NCBI RefSeq assembly: GCF_003475325.1
Contig: NZ_QRQC01000020.1
Location: 1-38,463, forward strand
Direction: 5' to 3'
Source: Collinsella sp. AF33-16
GTDB taxonomy: Bacteria; Actinomycetota; Coriobacteriia; Coriobacteriales; Coriobacteriaceae
Length of the DNA: 38,463 nt
A program made the position numbers and the translations under genes. The notes under the pieces are model-generated. The model was not told the DNA's origin. It searched no databases and was given only the letters and a program-made list of their open reading frames with translations. Shown piece by piece: positions 1-7,541 of the stretch. The stretch's first letter is position 1, and each line of letters starts with the position of its first letter.

Positions 1-232
1 GGACCCGTTCAGGCTGTTGCGTTGAGATTGAAAATCAACCAGAGCTTTTCATGCCTTGGGCGAGATAACCATGACTCGCTAGCAATATCTTATTCATAGT
101 TCTCCAATACCAATAGGACGTACTATATTGTCATAACAAAGTATATTAGCAATCTACCCTACGTGGTGTGTCTATTTTCCAAATCCGCGAACGGTAACAA
201 TTGGTCGGTAAATCGACCAATCTATCGCTAAT
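1..232. other. AT-rich noncoding edge with a palindrome
   Basis: I see no gene here. An inverted repeat at 200-221 (ATTGGTCG, six-base spacer, CGACCAAT) sits just past the stop of the minus-strand GntR gene. It has no T tract, so it is a poor intrinsic terminator and could be an operator. GTACTATATTGTC at 120-132 shares its ATATTGT core with 981-1000 and with the site at 10877-10894, so it may be a regulator site for a gene beyond the left edge. Confidence 0.4.
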
Positions 233-937
233 TTACAAATAGAACTTCAGTCGCTCGGTGCAGTACACCTGACGGGAGATGAAAAGCGGCTCGCCACTTG
301 GGGCATAACGTCTATCGACAAACAGAAGCAGCGAAGAGTCCAGCTCCACGTTAAGGTATGCCGCCTCGAGCTCGCTCGCATAGCAGACCTCGAGCGTACG
401 CGTGTTGGGACCCATCTTGATCCCCTGGCGATCGAGTACCGCCATCAGCGAATCATCGAGGGACTCATGCTCCAAAAAAGAAAGCGCAGCGGAATAGCTA
501 TTGGTTTCCAGCATCGTGGGCTTGCCATCCACAAGGCGCAGACGACGGCTACGCAATACCTTTTGGGTATCGTCTACGCCCAGGAACTTCGCGTCTCGCA
601 GACTTGGGAAGTCCCAGCCCATTTCGAGAACCCTGGTAGACGCCTGTTTGCCCGCAAGCTGGCACGAATGGGTAAAGCTCTCACGGTCGTCCGCGGCATA
701 CATCTGCGTGTCCGACGAAACGAACGTGCCCTTGCCGCGGGCCCTCTCAACAAGCCCAGCATCTTCCATTTCTTTAATTGCGGAGCGAACCGTTATTCGG
801 CTCACGCCAAATTGCTCGATAAGCTCCGCCTCGGTCGGAAGCTTATCTCCCGGGCGGTACGTGCCGTTGGCGATTGAATCAGAAAGCGCACGAACAATCT
901 GTTTGTACAGGGGGATAACGCTATTTGCCTCAACCAT
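233..937 (-). CDS. GntR/HutC-family transcriptional regulator (UTRA effector domain)
   Basis: This is a 234-residue DNA-binding regulator. The N-terminal winged helix (about residues 5-75) carries family signatures such as PLYKQI, GDKLPTEAEL and VSRITVR. The rest is a UTRA ligand-binding domain ending in VYCTERLKFYL, typical of HutC-subfamily repressors that sense sugar phosphates or amino-acid derivatives. I chose the ATG at 937 because AAAGG lies about ten bases upstream; the ATG at 946 is almost touching that site. The gene stands alone. Its target could be the gene left of the window or itself: TATATTGT-type sites lie at 120-132 and 981-1000. The ligand cannot be told from sequence. Confidence 0.9.
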   Translation of the reverse strand: MVEANSVIPLYKQIVRALSDSIANGTYRPGDKLPTEAELIEQFGVSRITVRSAIKEMEDAGLVERARGKGTFVSSDTQMYAADDRESFTHSCQLAGKQASTRVLEMGWDFPSLRDAKFLGVDDTQKVLRSRRLRLVDGKPTMLETNSYSAALSFLEHESLDDSLMAVLDRQGIKMGPNTRTLEVCYASELEAAYLNVELDSSLLLFVDRRYAPSGEPLFISRQVYCTERLKFYL

Positions 938-1153
938 ATCAACCATACCTTTAAAAGGAATCAGCAGCCTATAGATAAATGACTTATATTGTATTAGAAC
1001 TTTTTAGCACTCCACGCCATTTCCTATAATGTTTTAGCAAACGAGGGGTTATTTTGCGTAAGCGGTGTAGAGTCCATCCATTTCCGCATACAGCTTCAAT
1101 CTGATGGCGGTATATGCATCCGATAAGCCGATTGATTTTTATCTTATACCTGT

Positions 1154-1189
1154 CTCACATTCATCCCTCGTCGTAGAGATGAATGTGAG
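1154..1189. repeat. Perfect 12-bp inverted repeat
   Basis: CTCACATTCATC (1154-1165) and GATGAATGTGAG (1178-1189) are exact reverse complements separated by 12 bases. No T run follows on either strand, so terminator function is doubtful. Confidence 0.7.
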
Positions 1190-1213
1190 GTGAGAGATAC
1201 GTACTTGACGCGC

Positions 1214-1328
1214 GAGCGTGGATATTTGGACGGTTTTTGGGCTTTTGGCGGCCGATTTCGTCCGAAAATCCACGCTCGTGCGGCAGACGTCCGAATTTCC
1301 ACGCTCGTGTGCCAGAAAATCCACGCTC
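1214..1328. repeat. TCCACGCTC repeat element, copy 1
   Basis: GAGCGTGGA at 1214 opens an imperfect inverted repeat that closes at TCCACGCTC 1269-1277. Two more TCCACGCTC copies follow at 1298 and 1320, spaced 29 and 22 bases from start to start. The same word and spacing recur at 5949-6114, 7399-7493 and 13745-13840. Confidence 0.85.
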
Positions 1329-1418
1329 ATCCGGCAGATTGGTCGAAGGCCCCATATGGGTATACTCTCGGAGATTCGACTCGATTCGCCCCCGTTGGGG
1401 CGTCAAAGGAGACTGCAT

Positions 1419-4400
1419 ATGTCCACTACCTCAACCGACCCGCGCGCCGCTGCCGCCGCGCTGCTGGTGCCCGGAACCACCTGCCACGGCTTTACCGTCG
1501 AACGCCGCGAGACCGTGCCCGAGCTCGACGCAGACGCTTACGTGCTGCGCCACACCGCCTCGGGCGCTCGCCTGCTGCACCTAGCGTGCGACGACGAAAA
1601 CAAGGCCTTTGCCATTGGCTTTAAGACGCCGCCGGCCGATTCCACCGGCGTGTTCCATATTCTTGAGCACTCGGTGCTGTGCGGATCGGCCAAGTTCCCC
1701 GTCAAGGAGCCGTTTGTCGATCTGATCAAGAGCTCCATGCAGACGTTCCTCAACGCCATGACCTACCCCGACAAGACCATCTACCCCGTTGCCACCACCA
1801 ACGAGCAGGACCTGTACAACCTGATGGACGTGTACCTGGACGCGGTGTTCAACCCGGCCATCTATACCAAGCCCACCATTTTTGAGCAGGAGGGCTGGCA
1901 CTACGAGCTGGACCTGCCGGAGGGCGTCGAGGGCGAGGGCGGCGACAGCTCCGCGAGCCTGCGCGAGGGCACGCTGCACTATAACGGCGTGGTGTTCAAC
2001 GAGATGAAGGGCGCGCTGTCCGACCCCATGAGCGTGCTGGACGACGCCGTCAACGCCGCGCTCTATCCCGACACCGCCTATGCGCACGAGAGCGGCGGTG
2101 ACCCGCGCGCGATTCCCGCGCTCACCTACGAGCAGTTCTTGGACACGCACGCGCGCCACTACAATCCTTCCAACTCTTATATAACGCTCTACGGCGACCT
2201 AGATGTGGACCGCGCCCTTGCCTTTTTGGACGAGCGCTATCTGTCGCAGTCGAGTGCCGCAAGCCGTCGCATGGACGCCGCCGTTGCCGCCGGCGAGGAC
2301 CCGTCCGCGCTGGCGCCCAATCCGCTGGACGTGCAGGCGCCTGCGACCTGCGAGTATAAGCGCGTCGAGATGGCCACCACGCCCGAGAACGCCCTGGTGG
2401 GCCTGGGCCTGGTACTGGGCAGCGCGCTCGACCGCAAGCGTACGATCGCGGCGGATATCCTGTTCGAGACGCTGCTGGGCTCCAACGAAGCGCCGGTTAA
2501 GAAGGCCATTCTGGCCGCCGGCCTGGGCGGCAACGTGGTGAGCTACACCGCGGCCGAGAGCCTGCAGCCCTACGAGCTCATCATGCTGCAAAACGCGCAG
2601 CCCGGCGTGGCGCGCGAGCTGCGTCGTGTGTTCCAGAACGCCTGCCGCGACCTGTGCGAACACGGCGTTCCGCGCGAGCGCCTGGAAGCCATTATCAGCA
2701 GCAACGAATACGACCTGCGCCAGCGCGACTACGGTATCGCCGACGGCGTGGCCATTGCGTGCGACGCGCTGAGCACCTGGCTCTACGATGACGACGCCGC
2801 GACGCTGGCGCTCAAGTACGGCCCGGTGTACGAGGAGCTTCGTAGCGAGCTGGACGGCAGCTATTTTGAGGACCTGCTGCGCGAGCTGGTGCTGGAAAAC
2901 GACCACATGGCACTGGTCGAGCTGGTGCCGGTGGACGCCGCCGAGGGTTCGGAGGGTGCCGAGGCCGCCGAGCTGGCAGCCAAGCGCGATGCCATGACCG
3001 ATGCCGAGCTGGCCGACGTGGTCGAGCGCACGGCCGCGCTGCGTGCCGCGCAGGAGGCAGAAGACACGCCCGAGGCCAAGGCCACGCTGCCGCGCCTGCG
3101 CGTGTCCGACATTGGCGAGGCGCGCCCCGAGCCGCCGCTGGTCGTAGACACGACCACGCCCATCCCCTGCCTGCGCCACGACATCCCCACCAACCGCCTG
3201 GCCTATGCCATGCAGTATTTCGACCTGGGATGCGTCGCGTTTGAGGACCTGCCCTACGTGACGCTGCTCTGCCGCCTGCTCAAACAGCTGCCCACGAGCG
3301 AGCACTCGGCCGAGGAGCTCGACAACCTGCTCGCCGGCAAGCTGGGCTTTTTGAGCTTTACGACCGAGGTCATGACGCAGCCCGAAGTGGACGGCGTGCG
3401 CCCCTACCTGCTGGTGAGCGCCGGCGCCCTGTCCGAGAAGATCGATGCGCTGGCGAGCCTGCCGCGCGAGGTATGGTCGAGCACGCTTTTGGCAGATGCC
3501 GACGCCGACCGCGTGCGCGACGTGCTCACGCAGATTCGCATTGGGCTTGAGCAGGGCTTTATCAACAACGGCCACTCGGCGGCGCTCGGTCGCGCGATGA
3601 GCTACAGCTCGCCTTCGGCCGTGGTTCGTGAGCAGCTCTCGGGCGTGGACTTCTACCTGTTCCTGCGCGATTTGCTCGAGCACTTTGACGAGCGCCTGGA
3701 CGGCCTGCGCGCCAAGCTTGCCGAGCTGGCAGACCGCATCTTTGTGGCCGATGGCTGCATGGCGAGCTTTACCGGCAGCGACGAGGACTTTGACGCGTAC
3801 TGGGATGCCGCGGGTAACCTGGGGCTTGGCGCGGGCGACGGCGCCGATGCCGGCCGCGACGCGCTCGTGGTGCCGACGCCGTGCAATCGCCACGAGGCTT
3901 TTGTCATCCCCAGCGACATCTGCTTTGCGGCAAGCGCGTGCGACCCGCGTCGCCTAGGCATTGACGTGACAGGCGCTTGGGCCGTGGCTGCCAACGCGCT
4001 CTCCTACGATTACCTGTGGAACGAGATTCGCGTGAAGGGCGGTGCATACGGCTGCGGATTCCGCGCAGCCGGCGAGCGCCAGACGGCGTTCTACACCTAC
4101 CGCGACCCGGCAATCGATCCCTCGATTGAGCGCGTGGCGCGCGCGGGCGAATGGCTCGGCAGCTTTGAGCCCGACGGGGCCGCCTTTGAGGGCTTTATCG
4201 TGAGCTGCGTGAGCGGCATGGACGCGCCGGTAAAGCCGTACGCGCTCACCAAGCGCCGCAACACGACCTATCTGGCCGGGCTCGATCCGCATGCGCGCGA
4301 GGAGCGTCGCGCCCAGATGCTCGCCGCCACGCCCGGTGAGCTGCGCTCGCTCGGCGCCGACGTGACGCGCATTGCGGCCGAGTCGCCCACCTGCGTCTTT

Positions 4401-4463
4401 GGCGGCCGCGACGTCATCGCCAAGAGCAACGCCGGCTTTAACGTCGTCGACCTGATGGGCTAA
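1419..4463 (+). CDS. M16C-family zinc metallopeptidase (presequence protease/insulinase type)
   Basis: This 1014-residue protein is a single-chain pitrilysin-fold peptidase of the PreP/Cym1-like M16C group, expected to degrade peptides inside a closed chamber. The inverted zinc motif HxxEH is seen as H80-I-L-E-H84 within FHILEHSVLCGS. Length and the second, inactive half (from about residue 580) match the family. The ATG at 1419 is chosen because AAAGGAG lies at 1405-1411. The frame is open back to 1218, but that stretch is repeat element. No signal peptide is visible, so the protein is probably cytoplasmic. It is monocistronic and ends just before a strong hairpin (4477-4513). Confidence 0.93.
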   Translation: MSTTSTDPRAAAAALLVPGTTCHGFTVERRETVPELDADAYVLRHTASGARLLHLACDDENKAFAIGFKTPPADSTGVFHILEHSVLCGSAKFPVKEPFVDLIKSSMQTFLNAMTYPDKTIYPVATTNEQDLYNLMDVYLDAVFNPAIYTKPTIFEQEGWHYELDLPEGVEGEGGDSSASLREGTLHYNGVVFNEMKGALSDPMSVLDDAVNAALYPDTAYAHESGGDPRAIPALTYEQFLDTHARHYNPSNSYITLYGDLDVDRALAFLDERYLSQSSAASRRMDAAVAAGEDPSALAPNPLDVQAPATCEYKRVEMATTPENALVGLGLVLGSALDRKRTIAADILFETLLGSNEAPVKKAILAAGLGGNVVSYTAAESLQPYELIMLQNAQPGVARELRRVFQNACRDLCEHGVPRERLEAIISSNEYDLRQRDYGIADGVAIACDALSTWLYDDDAATLALKYGPVYEELRSELDGSYFEDLLRELVLENDHMALVELVPVDAAEGSEGAEAAELAAKRDAMTDAELADVVERTAALRAAQEAEDTPEAKATLPRLRVSDIGEARPEPPLVVDTTTPIPCLRHDIPTNRLAYAMQYFDLGCVAFEDLPYVTLLCRLLKQLPTSEHSAEELDNLLAGKLGFLSFTTEVMTQPEVDGVRPYLLVSAGALSEKIDALASLPREVWSSTLLADADADRVRDVLTQIRIGLEQGFINNGHSAALGRAMSYSSPSAVVREQLSGVDFYLFLRDLLEHFDERLDGLRAKLAELADRIFVADGCMASFTGSDEDFDAYWDAAGNLGLGAGDGADAGRDALVVPTPCNRHEAFVIPSDICFAASACDPRRLGIDVTGAWAVAANALSYDYLWNEIRVKGGAYGCGFRAAGERQTAFYTYRDPAIDPSIERVARAGEWLGSFEPDGAAFEGFIVSCVSGMDAPVKPYALTKRRNTTYLAGLDPHAREERRAQMLAATPGELRSLGADVTRIAAESPTCVFGGRDVIAKSNAGFNVVDLMG

Positions 4464-4476
4464 CCACAGCAAGCAA

Positions 4477-4513
4477 AACCACTACAAAGGGGACAGGCCC
4501 CTTTGTAGTGGTT
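4477..4513. repeat. GGGACAG-type REP hairpin, copy 1
   Basis: AACCACTACAAAGGGG (4477-4492) pairs perfectly over 16 bp with 4498-4513, around an ACAGG loop. It lies 14 bases past the peptidase stop and could stop transcription, though no T tract follows. It belongs to the same family as 5213-5251. Confidence 0.85.
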
Positions 4514-4514
4514 C

Positions 4515-4594
4515 GAACACTTGTTCTATACGTACACATGTTCTATAGTATGGGTGATTGCATCGGATCAAAATTGCAACTAGAATATAGTTGC
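4515..4594 (+). promoter_or_regulatory. hicAB promoter with two palindromes
   Basis: TTGTTC (4521-4526) and TATAGT (4544-4549) are 17 bases apart and form a good sigma-70-type promoter. GAACA-CT-TGTTC (4515-4526) overlaps the -35 box. GCAACTA-GAATA-TAGTTGC (4576-4594) lies between the promoter and the hicA start. HicB antitoxins commonly repress their own promoter, so either palindrome could be the operator. Confidence 0.55.
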
Positions 4595-4609
4595 AGAATG
4601 TGAGGCGGG

Positions 4610-4873
4610 ATGACTCGAGCCGATAAACTCATCGCCCAACTGTTTAGCTGCCCTTCGACGTATCGGTATGCCGATTTTTTAAAAGTCATGGCCTCATATG
4701 GCTTTGAAATGGACAGCAAAGGCAAGACATCCGGATCGCGCATTCGCTTCTACAGGCCCTCAGATGGCAGGATGTTCGTGATGCACGCGCCTCATCCATC
4801 TGACGAATTGACAGCGGGGACAATTCGAAACATCGTTCGATTTCTGCAGGATGTCGGAGGCAGTCATGAGTAA
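4610..4873 (+). CDS. hicA: HicA-type toxin (mRNA interferase)
   Basis: This is an 87-residue basic protein with the HicA double-stranded RNA-binding-like fold. HicA toxins are ribosome-independent mRNA interferases. The family pattern can be followed: an N-terminal helix with ADFLKVMASYGFEM, then the strand pair SGSRIRFYRP and MFVMHAPHP with the expected histidine, then the helix GTIRNIVRFLQ. The order toxin first, antitoxin second is usual for hicAB. It overlaps the next gene by eight bases. Base composition is clearly more AT-rich than in the flanking genes, which suggests acquisition by transfer. Confidence 0.85.
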   Translation: MTRADKLIAQLFSCPSTYRYADFLKVMASYGFEMDSKGKTSGSRIRFYRPSDGRMFVMHAPHPSDELTAGTIRNIVRFLQDVGGSHE

Positions 4874-5195
4874 CGTTTTGGCATACAAGGGCTATTTCGC
4901 CCCAGTCGAGTTCGATGCCGAGCAGCATGTACTAACAGGTATGGTCGCCGGCATTAGGGACGCAATTGTATTTGAAGGCTCCAAGGCTGAAGAAGTGGAG
5001 CAATGCTTCCACGACGCCGTCGACGATTACCTTGAGTTTTGTGCCGAAAAGGGCAAGGAACCAGAGCGGGCTTTTAAGGGCTCGTTCAATGTGAGAACAG
5101 GCTCCGAGCTTCACAAGCAGGCAGCACTGGCGGCGGCAAAGAAGGGCGAGTCACTCAATAAGTTTGTGACCGAAGCAATCGCCGCGGCGTTATAG
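4866..5195 (+). CDS. hicB: HicB-type antitoxin
   Basis: This 109-residue protein is the partner of the preceding toxin. The N-terminal half (YKGYFAPVEFDAEQHVLTG, then FEGSKAEEVEQCFHDAVDDY) is the RNase H-like HicB domain that blocks HicA. The C-terminal part (FNVRTGSELHKQAALAAAKK through FVTEAI) is a ribbon-helix-helix DNA-binding segment that normally binds the operon promoter. The ATG at 4866 fits the GGAGG at 4856-4860; an upstream in-frame ATG at 4851 lacks a ribosome-binding site. The start overlaps the end of hicA, which implies coupled translation. Confidence 0.88.
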   Translation: MSNVLAYKGYFAPVEFDAEQHVLTGMVAGIRDAIVFEGSKAEEVEQCFHDAVDDYLEFCAEKGKEPERAFKGSFNVRTGSELHKQAALAAAKKGESLNKFVTEAIAAAL

Positions 5196-5212
5196 CGTTA
5201 ACGCATGGGCCA

Positions 5213-5251
5213 AAACCACCACAAAGGGGACAGGCACCTTTGTGGTGGTTT
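5213..5251. repeat. GGGACAG-type REP hairpin, copy 2
   Basis: AAACCACCACAAAGG (5213-5227) pairs perfectly over 15 bp with 5237-5251, with GGACAGG in the loop. It follows hicB closely. It may act as a terminator but lacks a T tract. Confidence 0.85.
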
Positions 5252-5270
5252 CGACATTTGCCCAGATAAA

Positions 5271-5308
5271 ACCTGCCAAAATAAACCTGTCCCTTTTTGG
5301 TAGGTTTG
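5271..5308 (+). repeat. CCTGTCCC-type REP hairpin, copy 3
   Basis: AAACCTGCCAAAA and TTTTTGGTAGGTTT form imperfect arms around TAAACCTGTCCC. Near-identical units occur at 16887-16921 (inverse orientation) and 24274-24314. It directly precedes the ribosome-binding site of the next gene. Confidence 0.8.
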
Positions 5309-5323
5309 GGAGAGGAAGCCGGG

Positions 5324-5920
5324 ATGGACAAGGCTGAGTTGCGGCGGGCGGTGATTGCTCGGCGCGATGCTCTTGATTTGGACTTGCGGGCGGCGAAGTC
5401 TGCTGATATCTGTGCGCGGCTGGTTGAGCTGCTGGGCCGCTTGGATGCCGCGGCGCCGCACACCGTTGCCGTCTATGCCGCGATGGGTTCCGAAGTCGAC
5501 TCAGCCGCGTTTGCCGCAGCTGCCTCCAAACGTGGCTGGCGCGTGGCCTATCCGTGCATGCTCTCGGCAACAGACGCCGCAGCTTGTGGCCAGCGCATGT
5601 GTATGCGGGCAGTTGCTGCCGGCGACGCGGACGCGGCTACGTTTATCGCCCACCCCACGCGGGCCTTTGCGGCCACGGACATCGACAGCAGCCGCTTCCC
5701 TATCGTGCCTGCCGAAGCTCTCGACATGATCGTCGTGCCGCTCGTAGCATTCGACCGCACCGGCACGCGCCTAGGCTACGGCGGCGGCTGCTATGACCGC
5801 TACCTGCCCATGCTCTCGCCCGCATGCCAAATCATCGGCATCGCCTTTGACGAGCAGCGTGTCGACCACGTTCCCACCGATGCCCACGACCTGCCGCTGC
5901 CCAACATCATCAGCGCCTAA
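5324..5920 (+). CDS. 5-formyltetrahydrofolate cyclo-ligase
   Basis: This 198-residue enzyme converts 5-formyl-THF to 5,10-methenyl-THF with ATP and recycles a dead-end folate. The clearest evidence is the C-terminal family signature RLGYGGGCYDRYL (about residues 149-161). The N-terminal basic helix (KAELRRAVIARRDAL), the FPIVP segment and the VPLVAFD strand before the signature also fit. The ATG at 5324 is preceded by GAGAGG. An upstream in-frame GTG at 5297 lies inside a repeat hairpin and is unlikely. It is a lone plus-strand gene followed by a TCCACGCTC repeat element. Confidence 0.93.
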   Translation: MDKAELRRAVIARRDALDLDLRAAKSADICARLVELLGRLDAAAPHTVAVYAAMGSEVDSAAFAAAASKRGWRVAYPCMLSATDAAACGQRMCMRAVAAGDADAATFIAHPTRAFAATDIDSSRFPIVPAEALDMIVVPLVAFDRTGTRLGYGGGCYDRYLPMLSPACQIIGIAFDEQRVDHVPTDAHDLPLPNIISA

Positions 5921-5948
5921 CGGCTGGCACGCTGCACCCCACAAAAAT

Positions 5949-6114
5949 GAGCGTGGAAAATTTCCCACTTTGGGCCTGTTCGGGGGCAAAAAACGGGAGA
6001 TTATCCACGCTCATTATTCAAACGTCCGATAATCCACGCTCGTGTGTCCGAAAATCCACGCTCAACCAAATCGCGTCTAAATTCCCACGCTCATCCGTCC
6101 GGATTTCCACGCTC
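5949..6114. repeat. TCCACGCTC repeat element, copy 2
   Basis: A long hairpin (GAGCGTGGAAAATTTCCC... to ...GGGAGATTATCCACGCTC, 5949-6012) is followed by further copies of TCCACGCTC or a close variant near 6033, 6055, 6083 and 6106. Start-to-start spacing is about 29, 22, 29 and 22 bases. Short linkers contain CGTCCGA. It lies between convergent genes. Confidence 0.9.
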
Positions 6115-6140
6115 GTGCAGCCTAACGCCCTGCCACCGCC

Positions 6141-7103
6141 TCAGCATGCACGCGGCACGCCGGCAACCTTGAGCTTGCGATCGAGCTTTGTCGGGTCCCT
6201 TAGATCATCCCAGCACAAGCGCACAATCTTACAGTTATCGAGCAGCGAAAGCCTCGACTCGCGCTGGCGCTCATCAAATTGCGCCTTTGCAAGCTTGCCC
6301 TCCTCCGCCGCCTTCTCGCTTTTAACGAATCCGTCGAACTCCCCAATAATCAACCGGTCACCCACGCGCCACAAATAGTCAACGCGATACGGCCGTCCCG
6401 GCTCAACCGGGTCGAACAGCTCAATTTGCAGCTCCGGCGTCTGCCAGCCGCGCTCGATCATCAGGGCGCGCGCCTTGGACTCGCCACCGCTTTCCGACAG
6501 GCCATCGGCATACCGTGCAACCCTGCGCGCCGTCACAACACCGCGACGATTTAAGCCAAGCTTGTTGACTGCCTCAACGAGATGCTCCTTCGACAACAGC
6601 TGCTCATGAAGCGCCGAGTCCGCAATGATCAGTCCCTCGACAAACGATGCATCGACCAGGCAATCCGTAATCGTTTGATCGATATCGGTCACGGCAATGT
6701 CCATCTGGGTGGCCCGTGTTTGACGAACATAACGATGGCGAACGACCTGAGAGCCCGGCGTCGTTGATTGTGCCGGTGCCACGGCGATATGGATGTGCGT
6801 CAAATTGGCATGCGAAACCGAAAGGCCATAGACAACGGCCGCCGTATAGGAGCAAAACGTCCAGTCGGGGTGCTTTTGCGCAAGCGCCCGCACCCGATGC
6901 AGATAACGCTGCCGAAACTTGAGCTCGGACCAGTATTCCGGACGCGCATACAACCCCGGCATGACCACCTTGAGACTTCCCGCCGCCACCCGCCGCTCAA
7001 TCTGCTTTGCCTCCGCCGTCGTACGCGCGTACACGCAGCTCATCTGCTGCTCGCACGCTTTAATGTGGCCTGTGAGTCTTTGATTCGCCGTCGCGTTTGC
7101 CAT
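6141..7103 (-). CDS. AbiEi-like antitoxin domain protein with C-terminal nuclease-like (DUF559-type) domain
   Basis: This is a 320-residue protein. The N-terminal half resembles type IV AbiEi antitoxin or transcriptional-regulator proteins: a winged helix with QIERRVAAGSLKVVMPGLY, then TFCSYTAAVVYGL and a VTDIDQTITDCL segment. The C-terminal third resembles a PD-(D/E)xK/Vsr-like fold: E208 (GGESKARALMIERGW), D242 (YRVDYLW), then GEFDGFVK with E255, D257 and K261. The ATG at 7103 fits GGGAGG just upstream; a TTG at 7166 is possible but poorer. No AbiEii-type nucleotidyltransferase partner is adjacent, so it is either an orphan or a separate regulator/nuclease family. Function is not assigned. 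Confidence 0.7.
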   Translation of the reverse strand: MANATANQRLTGHIKACEQQMSCVYARTTAEAKQIERRVAAGSLKVVMPGLYARPEYWSELKFRQRYLHRVRALAQKHPDWTFCSYTAAVVYGLSVSHANLTHIHIAVAPAQSTTPGSQVVRHRYVRQTRATQMDIAVTDIDQTITDCLVDASFVEGLIIADSALHEQLLSKEHLVEAVNKLGLNRRGVVTARRVARYADGLSESGGESKARALMIERGWQTPELQIELFDPVEPGRPYRVDYLWRVGDRLIIGEFDGFVKSEKAAEEGKLAKAQFDERQRESRLSLLDNCKIVRLCWDDLRDPTKLDRKLKVAGVPRAC

Positions 7104-7541
7104 GTCGCCTCCCAACTCTTGGAACGGCGCCAACGTACCAGACGGTTTCATGCGAAGTCTGACCAAATGCTGTCCAGCAGCTGACCAAATGCTTGACGGT
7201 TTTGGACGTTTTAGGTTAATGGCTTATATCTGCAGGTAGAACGGTTGTCGAGAGGTCCCTGTCTCCACATCTTTATGCCTCAAAAGCCGTCGATTTCCTT
7301 AAAAGAAAATATGCTGTGGCTCGAAACTACCTAGTTTGCGATGCTGTCCGTAAACACTCGACGCGTGGTGCTGCCGCCTACGACAGCCGCAGAAAAATCG
7401 AGCGTGGAAAATCTCCCACTTTGGGCCTGTTCCTCGACCAAAAGTGGGAGATTATCCACGCTCATTCAACATGCGTCCGATTATCCACGCTCGTCGCGTA
7501 GCGGCCACGATAACCGCCGCAGCCACAGCCACGACAGCGGC
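7104..7541. other. Intergenic region with direct repeats and repeat element
   Basis: This 438-base gap lies between two minus-strand genes. CTGACCAAATGCT occurs at 7159-7171 and 7181-7193, exactly 22 bases apart, where the promoter of the AbiEi-like gene should be. Repeat element copy 3 lies at 7399-7493. No gene is supported. Confidence 0.55.
7399..7493. repeat. TCCACGCTC repeat element, copy 3
   Basis: This is the cleanest copy. GAGCGTGGAAAATCTCCCAC at 7399 onward pairs with the segment ending at 7464 in a stem of about 23 bp with one mismatch and a loop of roughly 17-18 bases. A second TCCACGCTC begins at 7485, 29 bases after the one at 7456. Confidence 0.9.

Larger units (their letters stand above)
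938..1418. other. Divergent intergenic region with repeat element
   Basis: This 480-base gap separates the divergent GntR and M16C peptidase genes. It holds the GntR promoter side (TATATTGT at 984-991), a perfect 12-bp hairpin at 1154-1189 without a T tract, and the first copy of the TCCACGCTC repeat element (1214-1328). I see no coding region. A frame open through the repeat from 1218 joins the peptidase gene but lacks a ribosome-binding site. Confidence 0.6.

Noticed and set aside
1218..1418. N-terminal extension of the M16C peptidase
   Set aside because: The open frame crosses repeat element 1, and the ATG at 1419 has a strong ribosome-binding site.
2199..3893. A 564-codon minus-strand frame
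   Set aside because: It is antisense to the M16C peptidase; composition is typical of a shadow frame.
5949..6114. CRISPR-like array
   Set aside because: The repeated word is only nine bases, the first pair forms a long hairpin, spacing alternates 29 and 22, and there are no cas genes.
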